Positions 54,066-64,000 of a stretch of 64,000 nucleotides of DNA are shown piece by piece; the first letter of the stretch is position 1; each line of letters starts with the position of its first letter. Origin of the DNA: Sinorhizobium americanum (GTDB lineage Bacteria > Pseudomonadota > Alphaproteobacteria > Rhizobiales > Rhizobiaceae). The stretch spans positions 124,001-188,000 of the forward strand of contig NZ_LNQC01000043.1 of the NCBI RefSeq assembly GCF_001651855.1. Reading direction: 5' to 3'. Both the position numbers and the translations under genes were made by a program. The notes under the pieces are model-generated. The model searched no databases, was not told where the DNA came from, and saw nothing but the letters and a program-made list of their open reading frames with translations.

Positions 54066-54440
54066 ATGGCACTGAAAATTCGTCTCGCCCGTGGCGGTTC
54101 CAAGAAGCGCCCCTATTACCAGATCGTCGTTGCCGATGCGCGCAGCCCGCGTGACGGCCGCTTCCTCGAAAAGATCGGCTCCTGGAACCCGATGCTGGGC
54201 AAGGATGACGAAAAGCGCGTCGAGCTGAACGCAGAGCGCGTCAGCCACTGGATCGCCCAGGGCGCCCAGCCGACCGATCGCGTCCTGCGCTTCCTCGACC
54301 AGGCCGGCCTCGCCAAGCGCCCGACCCGCAACAACCCGACCAAGGCACAGCCCGGCAAGAAGGCACAGGAGCGTGCCGCCGAAGCCAAGCAGAAGGCCGA
54401 AGATGCAGCCGCTGCCGCTGCGGAATCCGCCGCGGAATAA
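54066..54440 (+). CDS. rpsP: 30S ribosomal protein S16
   Basis: A ribosome assembly protein of 124 residues. The first 80 residues are conserved S16 ([29 protein letters not shown]). The rest is an Ala/Lys/Glu tail. AAGGAG lies nine bases before the ATG at 54066. First of rpsP-rimM-trmD, although a terminator separates it from rimM. Confidence 0.97.
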   Translation: MALKIRLARGGSKKRPYYQIVVADARSPRDGRFLEKIGSWNPMLGKDDEKRVELNAERVSHWIAQGAQPTDRVLRFLDQAGLAKRPTRNNPTKAQPGKKAQERAAEAKQKAEDAAAAAAESAAE

Positions 54441-54463
54441 TATCCGTCGAAACGGTGTGGCAG

Positions 54464-54496
54464 ACGGGCGGCATTTTCATGCCGCCCGTTTTGCTT
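54464..54496 (+). terminator. Intrinsic terminator between rpsP and rimM
   Basis: ACGGGCGGCAT-TTTC-ATGCCGCCCGT, a perfect eleven-base stem followed by TTTGCTTT. It lies 24 bases after rpsP and 76 bases before the rimM start, so transcription of rimM-trmD is either attenuated or separately initiated. Confidence 0.85.
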
Positions 54497-54571
54497 TATG
54501 TGCACATTAAACAATTGGAGTGGGCAAAGAATTGGAGCGGTGGCAAGAACGCTCCTGCCTGGATGCCGAAA

Positions 54572-55135
54572 ATGACCAAGCTCGATAACCCTGTCCTGAT
54601 GGCGACGATCGGCGCGGCGCAAGGCCTGCGCGGCGAAGTGCGGGTAAAATCCTTTACGGAAGATCCGACGGCGCTCGGCGACTACGGCAACCTGCGCAGC
54701 GAGGACGGCCGCGTCTTCGAGGTGCTGGAAATCCGTGAAGCGAAGAACGTGGTCATCGTCCGCTTCCGCGGCATCAACGACCGAACCGCCGCCGAAGCGC
54801 TGAACGGCCTCGAACTCTTCATCGAACGCGACAACCTCCCCGACGACGACCTCGACGAGGACGAGTTTTTCTATGCCGATCTCGAAGGCCTGGAAGCGGT
54901 CGACGGCACCGGCAAGAGCTACGGCTCGGTGACCGGCGTCTTCGGCTTCGGCGCTGGGGACCTGCTGGAGCTCAAGGGACCGGGCCGCCGGCCGGTGCTG
55001 ATCCCGTTCACCGAATGGTCGGTGCTGGAAATCGATCTCGAGGCCGGCAAACTGCTGGTCGATCCGATTGCCGCCGGGCTCGTCGACGACAAGGACGAGA
55101 GCCTCGACAAGCAATTCCCGACGAAGCGCAAGTGA
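54572..55135 (+). CDS. rimM: Ribosome maturation factor RimM
   Basis: Assists 30S head assembly with S19. 187 residues from ATG 54572 ([18 protein letters not shown]). An N-terminal barrel with [14 protein letters not shown] is followed by a PRC-barrel with [11 protein letters not shown] and [12 protein letters not shown] 54563 adds three residues and is an alternative. The TGA overlaps a GTG that could start trmD. Confidence 0.94.
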   Translation: MTKLDNPVLMATIGAAQGLRGEVRVKSFTEDPTALGDYGNLRSEDGRVFEVLEIREAKNVVIVRFRGINDRTAAEALNGLELFIERDNLPDDDLDEDEFFYADLEGLEAVDGTGKSYGSVTGVFGFGAGDLLELKGPGRRPVLIPFTEWSVLEIDLEAGKLLVDPIAAGLVDDKDESLDKQFPTKRK

Positions 55136-55149
55136 GCTCCAGTCTAACA

Positions 55150-55914
55150 ATGCCCTTTCGCGCGACGGTCCTGACGCTGTACCCGGAGATGTTCCCCGGG
55201 CATCTCGGCGTGTCGCTCGCTGGCAAGGCGCTGGAGCGCGGCCAATGGTCGATCGAGGCGGTGCAGATCCGCGATTTCGCCGGGGACAAGCACCGCACCG
55301 TCGACGACACGCCGGCCGGCGGCGGCGCCGGCATGGTGTTGAAGCCGGATGTTCTTGCCCGCGCCATCGACCACGTCTCGGCGGATGATGAGCGGCCGCG
55401 CCTGCTGATGAGCCCGCGCGGCCGGCCGCTGACGCAGGCGCGCGTTCGCGAGCTTGCCGCAGGCCCCGGCGCCGTCATCGTCTGCGGCCGCTTCGAGGGT
55501 GTCGACCAGCGGGTCATTGACACGCGCAATCTCGAAGAAGTGTCTATAGGCGACTATATCCTGTCCGGCGGCGAACCGGCGGCGCTGGTCCTGCTCGACG
55601 CGGTCGTCCGGATCCTGCCAGGCGTGATGGGCAACGACTTGTCCGGCGTGCATGAAAGCTTCGAGGGCGGGCTGCTCGAGCACCCGCATTACACTCGGCC
55701 GCAAGTCTTCGAAGGCCATGAGATCCCGGCGGTACTGACTTCAGGAAATCACGGCGCCGTCGCCAAATGGCGCGCGGCCGAAGCGCGGCGGCTGACGGCG
55801 GAGCGCCGGCCGGATCTGCTGGAGCGTGATCCGAAAAGCGGGAGCCGGCTTTCGGAAGAATCACGCGCAAATAAAGACTTGGAGCATGATCCGGTTCAGC
55901 CGGTGAAGAAATAA
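55150..55914 (+). CDS. trmD: tRNA (guanine-N1)-methyltransferase TrmD, repeat-derived C-terminus
   Basis: Methylates G37 of tRNAs to prevent frameshifting. 254 residues from ATG 55150; a GTG at 55132 overlapping the rimM stop is an alternative. Residues 1-224 are normal TrmD with the trefoil-knot blocks [22 protein letters not shown] and RPQVFEG. Residues 225-254 ([13 protein letters not shown] and on) are encoded by a palindromic repeat. The last 19 bases overlap the convergent TSUP gene. Confidence 0.96.
   Translation: MPFRATVLTLYPEMFPGHLGVSLAGKALERGQWSIEAVQIRDFAGDKHRTVDDTPAGGGAGMVLKPDVLARAIDHVSADDERPRLLMSPRGRPLTQARVRELAAGPGAVIVCGRFEGVDQRVIDTRNLEEVSIGDYILSGGEPAALVLLDAVVRILPGVMGNDLSGVHESFEGGLLEHPHYTRPQVFEGHEIPAVLTSGNHGAVAKWRAAEARRLTAERRPDLLERDPKSGSRLSEESRANKDLEHDPVQPVKK
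55824..55895. repeat. Palindromic repeat forming the trmD 3' end
   Basis: GCGTGATCCGAAAAGC (55824-55839) pairs with GCTTTCGGAAGAATCACGC (55848-55866), a long hairpin with small bulges. It is followed by a partial second unit GAGCATGATCCGG (55882-55894). GCATGATCCGAAAAG-type elements are, from memory, frequent intergenic repeats in rhizobia. Confidence 0.7.
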
Positions 55915-56642
55915 TAGGCGGCGAGCAGCAGGCCGACGGCGACGACGATGGCGCGAATGACCGCCTGCGGAACGCGCCGGGCGGCCCAGACGCCACAATA
56001 GCCGCCAAGTGCGGCACCCGGCACCATGATCGCCGCGTGCAGCCAGGAAACGACGCCGCCCGCCGAAAAGACGAGGATGGCGATCAGCGCGATGACGATC
56101 GAGATGAAGTTCTTCAGCGCATTCAGCCGGTGATAGCTGCCGCCGGTCGCAAGTCCGAGCACGGCAAGCATCATGATGCCCATGCCGGCTCCGAAGAAGC
56201 CGCCATAGACGGATGTCGCCATCTGGCTCGCCACACCGAACGGGCCGATCCGGTGCTCGTCGCTGCGGACCTTAGGCTTCAAGAGAGGGCCCGCGGCAAA
56301 GATCGCCGTCGCGGCGATCAAGAGCCAGGGCACCATGGCGCGGAATGACGGGTTGGAGAGCGACAGCAGGAGAAGCGCGCCCGCGAGCCCGCCGATCGCC
56401 GATATGATGCCGAGGAGGACGGCATTCCTGCGGTCGGCGCGTATCTCCTTGGCATAGGCGAGCGCCGAGGTGACGTAGCCCGGAAACTGCACGATCGAGG
56501 AGGTGGCATTGGCGACGATCGGCGGCAGGCCGCCGAGCGTCATCGCGCCGAAGGTCAGAAACGTGCCGCCGCCGGCAATCGCATTGACGGCACCGGACAG
56601 GAATCCCGCAACAAAAAGCAACAGCGCCTGGAATATCGTCAT
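55896..56642 (-). CDS. TSUP-family permease (TauE/SafE)
   Basis: A 248-residue inner-membrane permease of the TauE/SafE family with about eight spans. The N-terminal [17 protein letters not shown] and the repeat-half [13 protein letters not shown] are the paired family signatures. Members export sulfite, sulfoacetate or other organosulfur anions; the substrate is unknown. The stop lies inside the trmD 3' end. Confidence 0.9.
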   Translation of the reverse strand: MTIFQALLLFVAGFLSGAVNAIAGGGTFLTFGAMTLGGLPPIVANATSSIVQFPGYVTSALAYAKEIRADRRNAVLLGIISAIGGLAGALLLLSLSNPSFRAMVPWLLIAATAIFAAGPLLKPKVRSDEHRIGPFGVASQMATSVYGGFFGAGMGIMMLAVLGLATGGSYHRLNALKNFISIVIALIAILVFSAGGVVSWLHAAIMVPGAALGGYCGVWAARRVPQAVIRAIVVAVGLLLAAYYFFTG

Positions 56643-56723
56643 GGCCGTCCTCGTAAAGCCCGCGACCCGGGATAGCGGCTGGAACCTTCGGCCGCAAGTC
56701 CGCTCATGGATCGCGGCCCGACC

Positions 56724-58550
<1,827 letters not shown>

Positions 58551-58554
58551 GGCG

Positions 58555-59205
58555 TCAGGCTCCGGAAAGATCGTAGGGTCGGGCGAGAATCACCGCCCGC
58601 CCGGATTTCAGGGAAAAGCGGACCGCACCTTCCGCGACATTGGAAATCGTCCGGGAGGATCCGAAGGGAAGCGCAAAATCGTCGAGCGGGTAGCGGACAT
58701 TTTCGATCGACAGTCCGGAAAGCTCGCTGAAACCGAGGATCGAAAACAGACTGCCCTTCGGCAGGTCGATCTCGCGCGTGCCCGGCCTCAGCGGATAGGC
58801 CTCCTCCTCGCCTGAGGTCATAAAGGCATCGTGTCCCTCTTCTGCAAGCGCCGCGAGCTGCAAGAGGTGCAGGAAGGCATGGTCGCTGCGGGTGCCGCCG
58901 AGCGCGCCGGCGAAGATCAGCGAGCTCGCACCGCGCGCAAGCGCCGCCTCCACCGCAATTTCGCCATCCGTGGCGTTTTTGGCGGCCGGATAGCTTTCCC
59001 GCGGCACATGGGCGAACGCCGCCAGCAGCGTTTCGTCGGTCGAATCGAAATCACCGACCCAGAGATCCGGCACCACACCGAGCGTCTTCGCATGGCGCAT
59101 GCCGCCGTCCGCCGCGATGAACCGGCTGCCGGAAAGCTGCGCCGCCAGCCGCTCCGTAAGGCTGAGCGCGCCGCCGAGAAGAATGGTGAACGTCGATCGG
59201 GTCAT
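58555..59205 (-). CDS. Thiamine pyrophosphokinase
   Basis: Transfers pyrophosphate from ATP to thiamine, making the cofactor TPP. 216 residues from ATG 59205. The catalytic blocks are ADGGMRHA, GDFDSTDE, ATDGEIAVEAAL and GALGGTRSDH. Its location 700 bases from the TPP-controlled thiBPQ operon, in the opposite direction, links uptake and activation of thiamine. Followed closely by uup. A longer frame to 59421 overlaps the neighbouring GNAT gene and is rejected. Confidence 0.93.
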   Translation of the reverse strand: MTRSTFTILLGGALSLTERLAAQLSGSRFIAADGGMRHAKTLGVVPDLWVGDFDSTDETLLAAFAHVPRESYPAAKNATDGEIAVEAALARGASSLIFAGALGGTRSDHAFLHLLQLAALAEEGHDAFMTSGEEEAYPLRPGTREIDLPKGSLFSILGFSELSGLSIENVRYPLDDFALPFGSSRTISNVAEGAVRFSLKSGRAVILARPYDLSGA

Positions 59206-59290
59206 GGCAGAAGCCCATAGCGCAAAGCGGCAGCGAAGGAAAAGGGTAGAACGCCTTTTCGGGGCCGTTTGGCCAACGCGACTGCTTGGA

Positions 59291-59770
59291 TCAGCTTCCG
59301 CTTTCTTCCGGCGGCAGCATGTCCGCATAGATGCCAGGCGTTGAATCGGGAATCTCCACCGCGCCGACGGCGCGCGCATAAAATTCGGCCGGGCCGACGC
59401 CGCCGATGATCGCATAGGCATAGCCCGCGGCGCGCATGGCGGAGAGGCTCTCTAAAAGCAAAGCCTCGCCGATGCCGCGGCCGCGCAATGCTTGGTCGAC
59501 GCCCGTCGGACCGAAGAAGCCGAGCGCCGTCACATCATGGCAGGCAAAGCCGGCAAGCTCGCCCTTGCAGAGCGCGACATGGATCCGCGTCGGCGTCGAG
59601 GAGAAGGCCGCTTCCGCCTCGCCCGCCCAAAGGGTGCCGAAGCGTTCCTCGATCCAGGGAACGACGATCCTGCGCTCGGCCGCCAAGGCGCGCCGAATGG
59701 CAACGTCGGGGCCGAGCCGGGAGGCGCGGCCTTCGGGCAACGCATAGAGGCGAACGAGCATATCCGGCAT
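59291..59770 (-). CDS. GNAT-family N-acetyltransferase
   Basis: A 159-residue GNAT fold. The acetyl-CoA loop reads VDQALRGRGIGEALL (around residue 95), preceded by a strand AGFACHDVTALGFFGP. Small-molecule or protein substrate unknown. ATG 59770 is used; ATG 59761 is three codons later. It lies between the TPK gene and the TPP riboswitch, on the same strand as TPK. Confidence 0.85.
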   Translation of the reverse strand: MPDMLVRLYALPEGRASRLGPDVAIRRALAAERRIVVPWIEERFGTLWAGEAEAAFSSTPTRIHVALCKGELAGFACHDVTALGFFGPTGVDQALRGRGIGEALLLESLSAMRAAGYAYAIIGGVGPAEFYARAVGAVEIPDSTPGIYADMLPPEESGS

Positions 59771-59932
59771 AAAATGGCCCCCGCTCGGCGAACAAAACGC
59801 CGCCGCCGTTGTTTGAATTCCAGAGCCTTGCGGGCTTCGGACCTCTTAATAGCGCAGGCAGCGCCAAGGGCCAATGCGCCGGCCGAAACTCCGCTTGCCT
59901 TGGCTGCCGCCCGAAGCTAAATCTGGGGTGCT

Positions 59933-60033
59933 CTAACGGGGTGCCTGTAACCGCTCGCGGTTCCAATGGCTGAGAGGCTTCGAGCCAACCCGCGGAACCT
60001 GATCCGGCTTGTACCGGCGGAGGGATTAGAAGC
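59933..60033 (+). ncRNA. TPP riboswitch
   Basis: Canonical THI-box blocks in order: ACGGGGTGCC, GGCTGAGAGG (pyrimidine sensor CTGAGA at 59970-59975), AACCTGATCCGG, and CGGAGGGATTAGA. It lies 57 bases before thiB, whose ribosome site AGGGAGAAG is close to the start. No terminator is seen in the gap, so translational control is likely. Confidence 0.96.
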
Positions 60034-60090
60034 GATCGGACCGATACGCGCTTTTCCCGTGCAACATCAACAACAGGGAGAAGTGCCCAG

Positions 60091-61119
60091 ATGTCCAGTT
60101 CACTCCATCGCAACATCCTTGGCCGGTTGGCCATCGCCGCCCTCGCCACCGCCGCATTTTCCGCAACCGCCGCAGCGGCCGAAAAGACGCTGACGATCTA
60201 CACCTATGAGAGCTTCATCACCGAATGGGGTCCGGGCGCCAAGGTCGTCGAAGCCTTCGGCAAGACCTGCGACTGCAAGGTGAATTATGTCGGCGTTGCC
60301 GACGGCGTCGAGCTCCTGACGCGGCTGAAACTGGAAGGCGAAGGCTCGAAGGCCGACATCGTTCTCGGCCTCGACACGAACCTCGTCGCCGAGGCCAAGG
60401 CCACCGGCTATTTCGCCCCGCACGGCCTCGACACGAAAGGTCTCAAGGTTCCCGGCGGCTTTTCCGACGATACTTTCGTGCCCTATGACTACGGCCATTT
60501 CGCCGTGGTCTACGACACCGAGACCCTGAAGAGCCCGCCGAAGAGCCTCAAGGAACTGGTCGAGGGCGATCCTGCGCAAAAGATCGTCATCGAAGACCCG
60601 CGCACCTCGACGCCCGGCCTTGGCCTGCTGCTCTGGGTGAAGTCGGTCTATGGCGACAAGGCCGGCGAGGCCTGGGCCAAGCTCAAGGAGCGCGTGCTGA
60701 CGGTGACCCCCGGCTGGTCGGAAGCCTATGGCCTGTTCACCAAGGGCGAGGCGCCGATGGTGCTCTCCTACACCACCTCGCCTGCCTATCACATGGTGGC
60801 GGAAAACACGGATCGCTATCAGGCAGCAGCCTTTGCCGAGGGTCACTACATCCAGATCGAAGTGGCCGGCGCGACGAAGAACGCCAAGGAGCCGGAACTC
60901 GCCCGCCAGTTCCTGGCCTTCATGACCGGCCCGGAATTCCAGTCGATCATTCCGACCACCAACTGGATGATGCCGGTCGGCGCCACCAAGGAGCCTTTGC
61001 CGGAAGCCTTCGGCAAACTTATCAATCCCGAAAAGACCTTGCTGCTGTCCTCGGAAGACGTCGCGGCCAACCGCAAGGCCTGGATCGACGAATGGCTGGC
61101 AGCGATGAGCAAGAACTGA
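60091..61119 (+). CDS. thiB: Thiamine ABC transporter substrate-binding protein
   Basis: Periplasmic thiamine/TPP-binding protein, 342 residues. A signal peptide ends near AAAAE (about residue 30). Mature blocks [28 protein letters not shown] and [11 protein letters not shown] match TbpA/ThiB. First gene of thiBPQ behind a TPP riboswitch; AGGGAGAAG precedes the ATG. Confidence 0.96.
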   Translation: MSSSLHRNILGRLAIAALATAAFSATAAAAEKTLTIYTYESFITEWGPGAKVVEAFGKTCDCKVNYVGVADGVELLTRLKLEGEGSKADIVLGLDTNLVAEAKATGYFAPHGLDTKGLKVPGGFSDDTFVPYDYGHFAVVYDTETLKSPPKSLKELVEGDPAQKIVIEDPRTSTPGLGLLLWVKSVYGDKAGEAWAKLKERVLTVTPGWSEAYGLFTKGEAPMVLSYTTSPAYHMVAENTDRYQAAAFAEGHYIQIEVAGATKNAKEPELARQFLAFMTGPEFQSIIPTTNWMMPVGATKEPLPEAFGKLINPEKTLLLSSEDVAANRKAWIDEWLAAMSKN

Positions 61120-61126
61120 GGCCGGC

Positions 61127-62749
61127 TTGTTCGACAGCACCGAGAACAGGATGACGATCGCCGCCGCGGCTTTCTGCCTCGGCGGCATCCTGCTTTTCGT
61201 CGGCATGGCGGGAATAGCCCTCATCACGCAGACGGGCGAGAGCGGCGCCAACGGCCTGTTCGACGCCTATATCTGGCGCGTCACGCGCTTCACGCTGCTG
61301 CAGGCCGGCCTCTCGACGGCCCTGTCGATCCTCTTCGCCATGCCCGTCGCACGCGCGCTGGCACGGCAGGCGTCCTTCCCCGGCCGCATCTGGATGCTGC
61401 GGCTGATGGCCTTGCCGCTCGGCCTGCCGGCGCTTGTCGCGGCGCTCGGCCTGATCGAGGTCTGGGGCCGGCAGGGCATTCTGAACCACGTTCTCTCGGC
61501 AATGGGCCAGCAACCGATCAGCGTCTATGGTCTGTTCGGCATCCTGCTTGCCCATGTCTTCTTCAACATGCCGCTTGCGGCCCGGCTGATGCTTGCCGGC
61601 ATCGAGCGCATTCCTGCCGAATACTGGCGCAGTTCCGCCAATCTCGGCATGGGCTCCCTTGCCATCTTTCGTTTCATCGAATGGCCAGCGGTCCGGGGCC
61701 TGCTGCCGGGCATTGCCGGCCTCATCTTCATGCTCTGCGCCACCAGCTTCACGCTGGTGCTGACGCTCGGCGGCGGCCCGGCCGCGAGCACGATCGAGGT
61801 GTCAATCTACCAGGCGCTGCGCTTCGACTTCGACCCGCCCCGGGCGATCGCCCTTTCCGGCCTTCAGGTCGCGCTGACTGGCGCGCTGCTTGTCGCCCTG
61901 AGATTTCTCGCCCCGTCTCCCGAGGAAGGCCAGACGAGCGGCCGGGCGGCCCGTCGGTTCGACGGCCTGAGCCGGCTTTCGCGCCTTGCCGACAGGACCT
62001 GGCTGGCGCTTGCCCTCCTTTTCGTCGGTCTGCCCTTCGCCGCCATTGCGGCATCCGGATTGCAGGCCGATCTCCCCCGCCTCGTCAGTGAAGCGGCATT
62101 CCGACGGGCGCTTGCCACCAGCGCCGCCATCGCCCTTCCCTCCGCCATCATTTCCGTCGTGATGGCCGGCCTGATGATCCGGGCGCAACGGCTGCTCGTC
62201 GCAAGGCGGCGTCGTGAAATGCCGGCCCGCCTGTTTGCCGGCACGATCGGTGCCAGCACGTCCTTCATCCTGCTTGCCCCGCCCGTCGTGCTTGGCGCCG
62301 GGTGGTTCCTCCTCCTGCGGCCCTTCGGCGATGTCGCCCGCTTTGCCCCCTTCGTCGTCATCGCGATCAATGCGCTGATGGCGCTGCCCTTTGTCCACCG
62401 CGTGCTGGCCCCTGCCATGGCCACCCATGCCGCGCGCACCGAGCGCCTTGCCGCCAGCCTCGGCATCCATGGTTTCCATCGGCTGCGATGGATCGATTGG
62501 CCGGCGCTGCGCAAGCCGCTCCTGATGGCGCTCTCCTTTGCGCTCGCGTTGTCGCTCGGCGATCTCGGTGCGGTCGCGCTCTTCGGTTCGCAGGATCTCG
62601 CGACCCTGCCCTGGCTGCTCTACAGCCGGATGGGCAGCTACCGGACCGCCGACGCGGCCGGTATTGCCTTGATGCTGGGGCTCATCTGCCTCGTTTTGAC
62701 GGTGCTCGGCACGGCGGGAGAGAAGCAGGCGGAAGGACGAGGCGCATGA
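61127..62749 (+). CDS. thiP: Thiamine ABC transporter permease
   Basis: A fused two-module permease of 540 residues with about twelve spans. The EAA loops are near YWRSSANLGMGSLAIF and LAASLGIHGFHRLR. The TTG at 61127 is taken as start because TGAGG at 61116-61120 is at good distance; an ATG at 61151 lacks a usable site. It overlaps thiQ by four bases. Confidence 0.93.
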   Translation: MFDSTENRMTIAAAAFCLGGILLFVGMAGIALITQTGESGANGLFDAYIWRVTRFTLLQAGLSTALSILFAMPVARALARQASFPGRIWMLRLMALPLGLPALVAALGLIEVWGRQGILNHVLSAMGQQPISVYGLFGILLAHVFFNMPLAARLMLAGIERIPAEYWRSSANLGMGSLAIFRFIEWPAVRGLLPGIAGLIFMLCATSFTLVLTLGGGPAASTIEVSIYQALRFDFDPPRAIALSGLQVALTGALLVALRFLAPSPEEGQTSGRAARRFDGLSRLSRLADRTWLALALLFVGLPFAAIAASGLQADLPRLVSEAAFRRALATSAAIALPSAIISVVMAGLMIRAQRLLVARRRREMPARLFAGTIGASTSFILLAPPVVLGAGWFLLLRPFGDVARFAPFVVIAINALMALPFVHRVLAPAMATHAARTERLAASLGIHGFHRLRWIDWPALRKPLLMALSFALALSLGDLGAVALFGSQDLATLPWLLYSRMGSYRTADAAGIALMLGLICLVLTVLGTAGEKQAEGRGA

Positions 62750-63468
62750 GTTCGCTCGCTTTGTCGGTCAAGGACGTGAAAGTCCGTTTCGAAACGGCGG
62801 CGCTGGCCTTTGATTGTGCGGTTCCGGCCGGGCAGTTCGTCGCCGTCGTCGGCCCTTCCGGCTCGGGAAAATCGACGCTTTTCAGCGTCATCGCCGGGTT
62901 CGAAACGCCGGAGGCGGGCGACGTACGGATCCTCGGCGAAGACATGGCCGGCCGCATTCCGGCCGAGCGGCCCGTGTCCGTGATCTTCCAGGACAACAAT
63001 CTCTTCGCCCATCTGGACGTCGCAACCAATGTCGGCCTCGGCATTAGCCCGTCGCTGAGGCTCGGCGCCTCCGATCACGACAGGATCGAAGAGGCACTGG
63101 CGCGGGTCGGGCTCGCCGACTTCGGCAGAAGGCTGCCGCCGACGCTTTCCGGCGGCGAGCGGCAGCGGGTGGCGCTTGCCCGCGCACTGGTGCGGCATCG
63201 GCCGCTGCTGCTGCTCGACGAACCCTTTGCCGCTCTCGATCCGGGAATGCGCGCCGAGATGCGCGGCCTTCTGAGCGACCTTCATCGCGAAGAAGCCAAC
63301 ACCATCCTGATGATCACGCATCATCCCGATGACGTGAAGAGCCTCGCCGACAGCGTGCTTTTCCTCGATGAGGGGCGTATCGTCGCTCACGACCCCCTGG
63401 ATCGTTTTCTTGCGCGGCGGGATCTGGCAGCGATCAACCGGTTTCTTGGCAATGACGAGATCCGGTGA
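62746..63468 (+). CDS. thiQ: Thiamine ABC transporter ATPase
   Basis: A 240-residue ATPase with Walker A GPSGSGKST, Q-loop FQDNNLF, signature LSGGERQRVALARAL, Walker B LLLLDEPFAALD and H-loop THH. Last gene of thiBPQ; its ATG overlaps the thiP stop. Confidence 0.95.
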   Translation: MSSLALSVKDVKVRFETAALAFDCAVPAGQFVAVVGPSGSGKSTLFSVIAGFETPEAGDVRILGEDMAGRIPAERPVSVIFQDNNLFAHLDVATNVGLGISPSLRLGASDHDRIEEALARVGLADFGRRLPPTLSGGERQRVALARALVRHRPLLLLDEPFAALDPGMRAEMRGLLSDLHREEANTILMITHHPDDVKSLADSVLFLDEGRIVAHDPLDRFLARRDLAAINRFLGNDEIR

Positions 63469-63770
63469 AGGAATGAGCCATCCATCGGGCACTGCGGCAG
63501 TATCTTTGGACAATGCGCGGTTCGCCACAATTTGACCGCCCCGTTGTGCGACGCGCGGAACGTCCGGCCGGACCCGCGCGTTACTCGCGCATCCGTTGCC
63601 GTGATACCACGGGGCAACTATTTCTACTGGGATCAGCTAGGCAGGCACCGGTTAAATCGATACAGCAGAGTTATGGCTGAGAAACCCGGCGCTGGTGACG
63701 TATGCGGCTGAAAAAGTAGGATTTTTCGTCGGTGGCGCGGGGCGCATCGGCGGATGGAACGGGCTGAGGA
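63469..63770. other. Intergenic region after thiQ
   Basis: About 300 bases with no convincing ORF or terminator. A short near-palindrome GAAAAAGTAGGATTTTTC lies near 63704-63728. It presumably includes the promoter of the downstream lipoprotein gene. No tRNA or repeat copy was recognised. Confidence 0.45.
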
Positions 63771-64000
63771 ATGGCAAGGCAGACAGTCACAAGAGACTGG
63801 TTTCCGACGCGGAATGGCGGCATGGCCTTGCGCGCCCTGGTTGCGCTGTCTTCATTCAGCCTTCTTTCCGCCTGCCAGTCGATCATCGAGCAGACCTACG
63901 AGCCCGCCGTCTCGCCCTCCTCCAATCCGCAGATCGTCGAGGAGGTGCAGAAGAACGATCCGCGCGCCCAGCTCGGCGCGCGCGAGCATCCGCGCATCGT
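63771..64000 (+). CDS. Lipoprotein, probable M48-family metalloprotease, 3' end cut
   Basis: 76 codons are visible. The N-terminus is a lipoprotein signal with lipobox SLLSAC near residue 34, so the mature protein would be lipidated. The following EQTYEPAVSPSSNPQ and AQLGAREHPRIV match, from memory, rhizobial M48 metalloproteases. The zinc motif HExxH would lie beyond the window, so the enzyme call is unproven. ATG 63822 is an alternative start. Confidence 0.6.
   Translation, partial: MARQTVTRDWFPTRNGGMALRALVALSSFSLLSACQSIIEQTYEPAVSPSSNPQIVEEVQKNDPRAQLGAREHPRI

Overview
The window is a 64-kb piece of a GC-rich alphaproteobacterial chromosome. Every line of evidence points to the Rhizobiaceae, most likely Sinorhizobium/Ensifer: the gene families, a SAM-II riboswitch before metA, a ybhL-type RNA before a Bax-inhibitor gene, CTTGAC/CTATAT-like promoters, a CtrA site before ftsK, and the palindromic intergenic repeats typical of that group. 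It is ordinary core chromosome. I saw no insertion sequence, prophage, CRISPR array, rRNA or tRNA gene, and no large region of foreign composition.

Layout. 1-5.7 kb (minus strand): moxR-type ATPase, Nudix hydrolase, metA behind a SAM-II riboswitch and terminator, a CoxE-like VWA protein, galM (cut by the edge), a RidA protein and leuD. 5.8-9.6 kb: a small membrane protein, a CitE-like lyase with a DUF1737 partner, a UbiH-type hydroxylase and tesB. 9.7-18.9 kb: glnK-amtB behind a sigma-54 promoter, ftsK, lolA, xthA, a cNMP-binding protein, a CenR-like response regulator, a YkuD protein and a SixA-like phosphatase. 19-28.6 kb: leuC, two parts of an amino-acid ABC importer, rplS, a marR-MFS pair, argG, a LysE exporter and rlmN. 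28.6-38.8 kb: IalB, YkvA, phhB, a PTP overlapping thpR, tesA divergent from ybbA-ybbP, a BI-1 protein, an acetyltransferase, DUF2794 and DUF1223.

39-50.2 kb holds acnA, then ccmABCDG for cytochrome c maturation, then the minus-strand run dapF-mtaB-ftsY-ispZ-UPF0314. 50.2-59.8 kb holds a metallo-hydrolase, a MarR regulator, ffh behind a structured leader, chorismate mutase, rpsP, rimM, trmD, a TSUP permease, uup and thiamine pyrophosphokinase. 59.9-63.5 kb is a TPP riboswitch followed by thiBPQ. The right edge cuts an M48-like lipoprotein.

Themes. RNA control is dense: SAM-II with a terminator, TPP, ybhL, and a leader with its own promoter and terminator before ffh. Both SRP GTPases (Ffh and FtsY) are present. 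Thiamine uptake and activation lie side by side. LeuC and LeuD, two subunits of one enzyme, are encoded 14 kb apart. The most unusual observation is that palindromic repeats of the kind normally confined to intergenic DNA are translated in frame inside FtsY (three copies) and at the C-terminus of TrmD. I found no convincing wholly new multi-gene system. The best candidates for something undescribed are the MoxR/VWA pair wrapped around SAM-controlled metA, the ffh leader RNA, and the repeat-derived protein segments.
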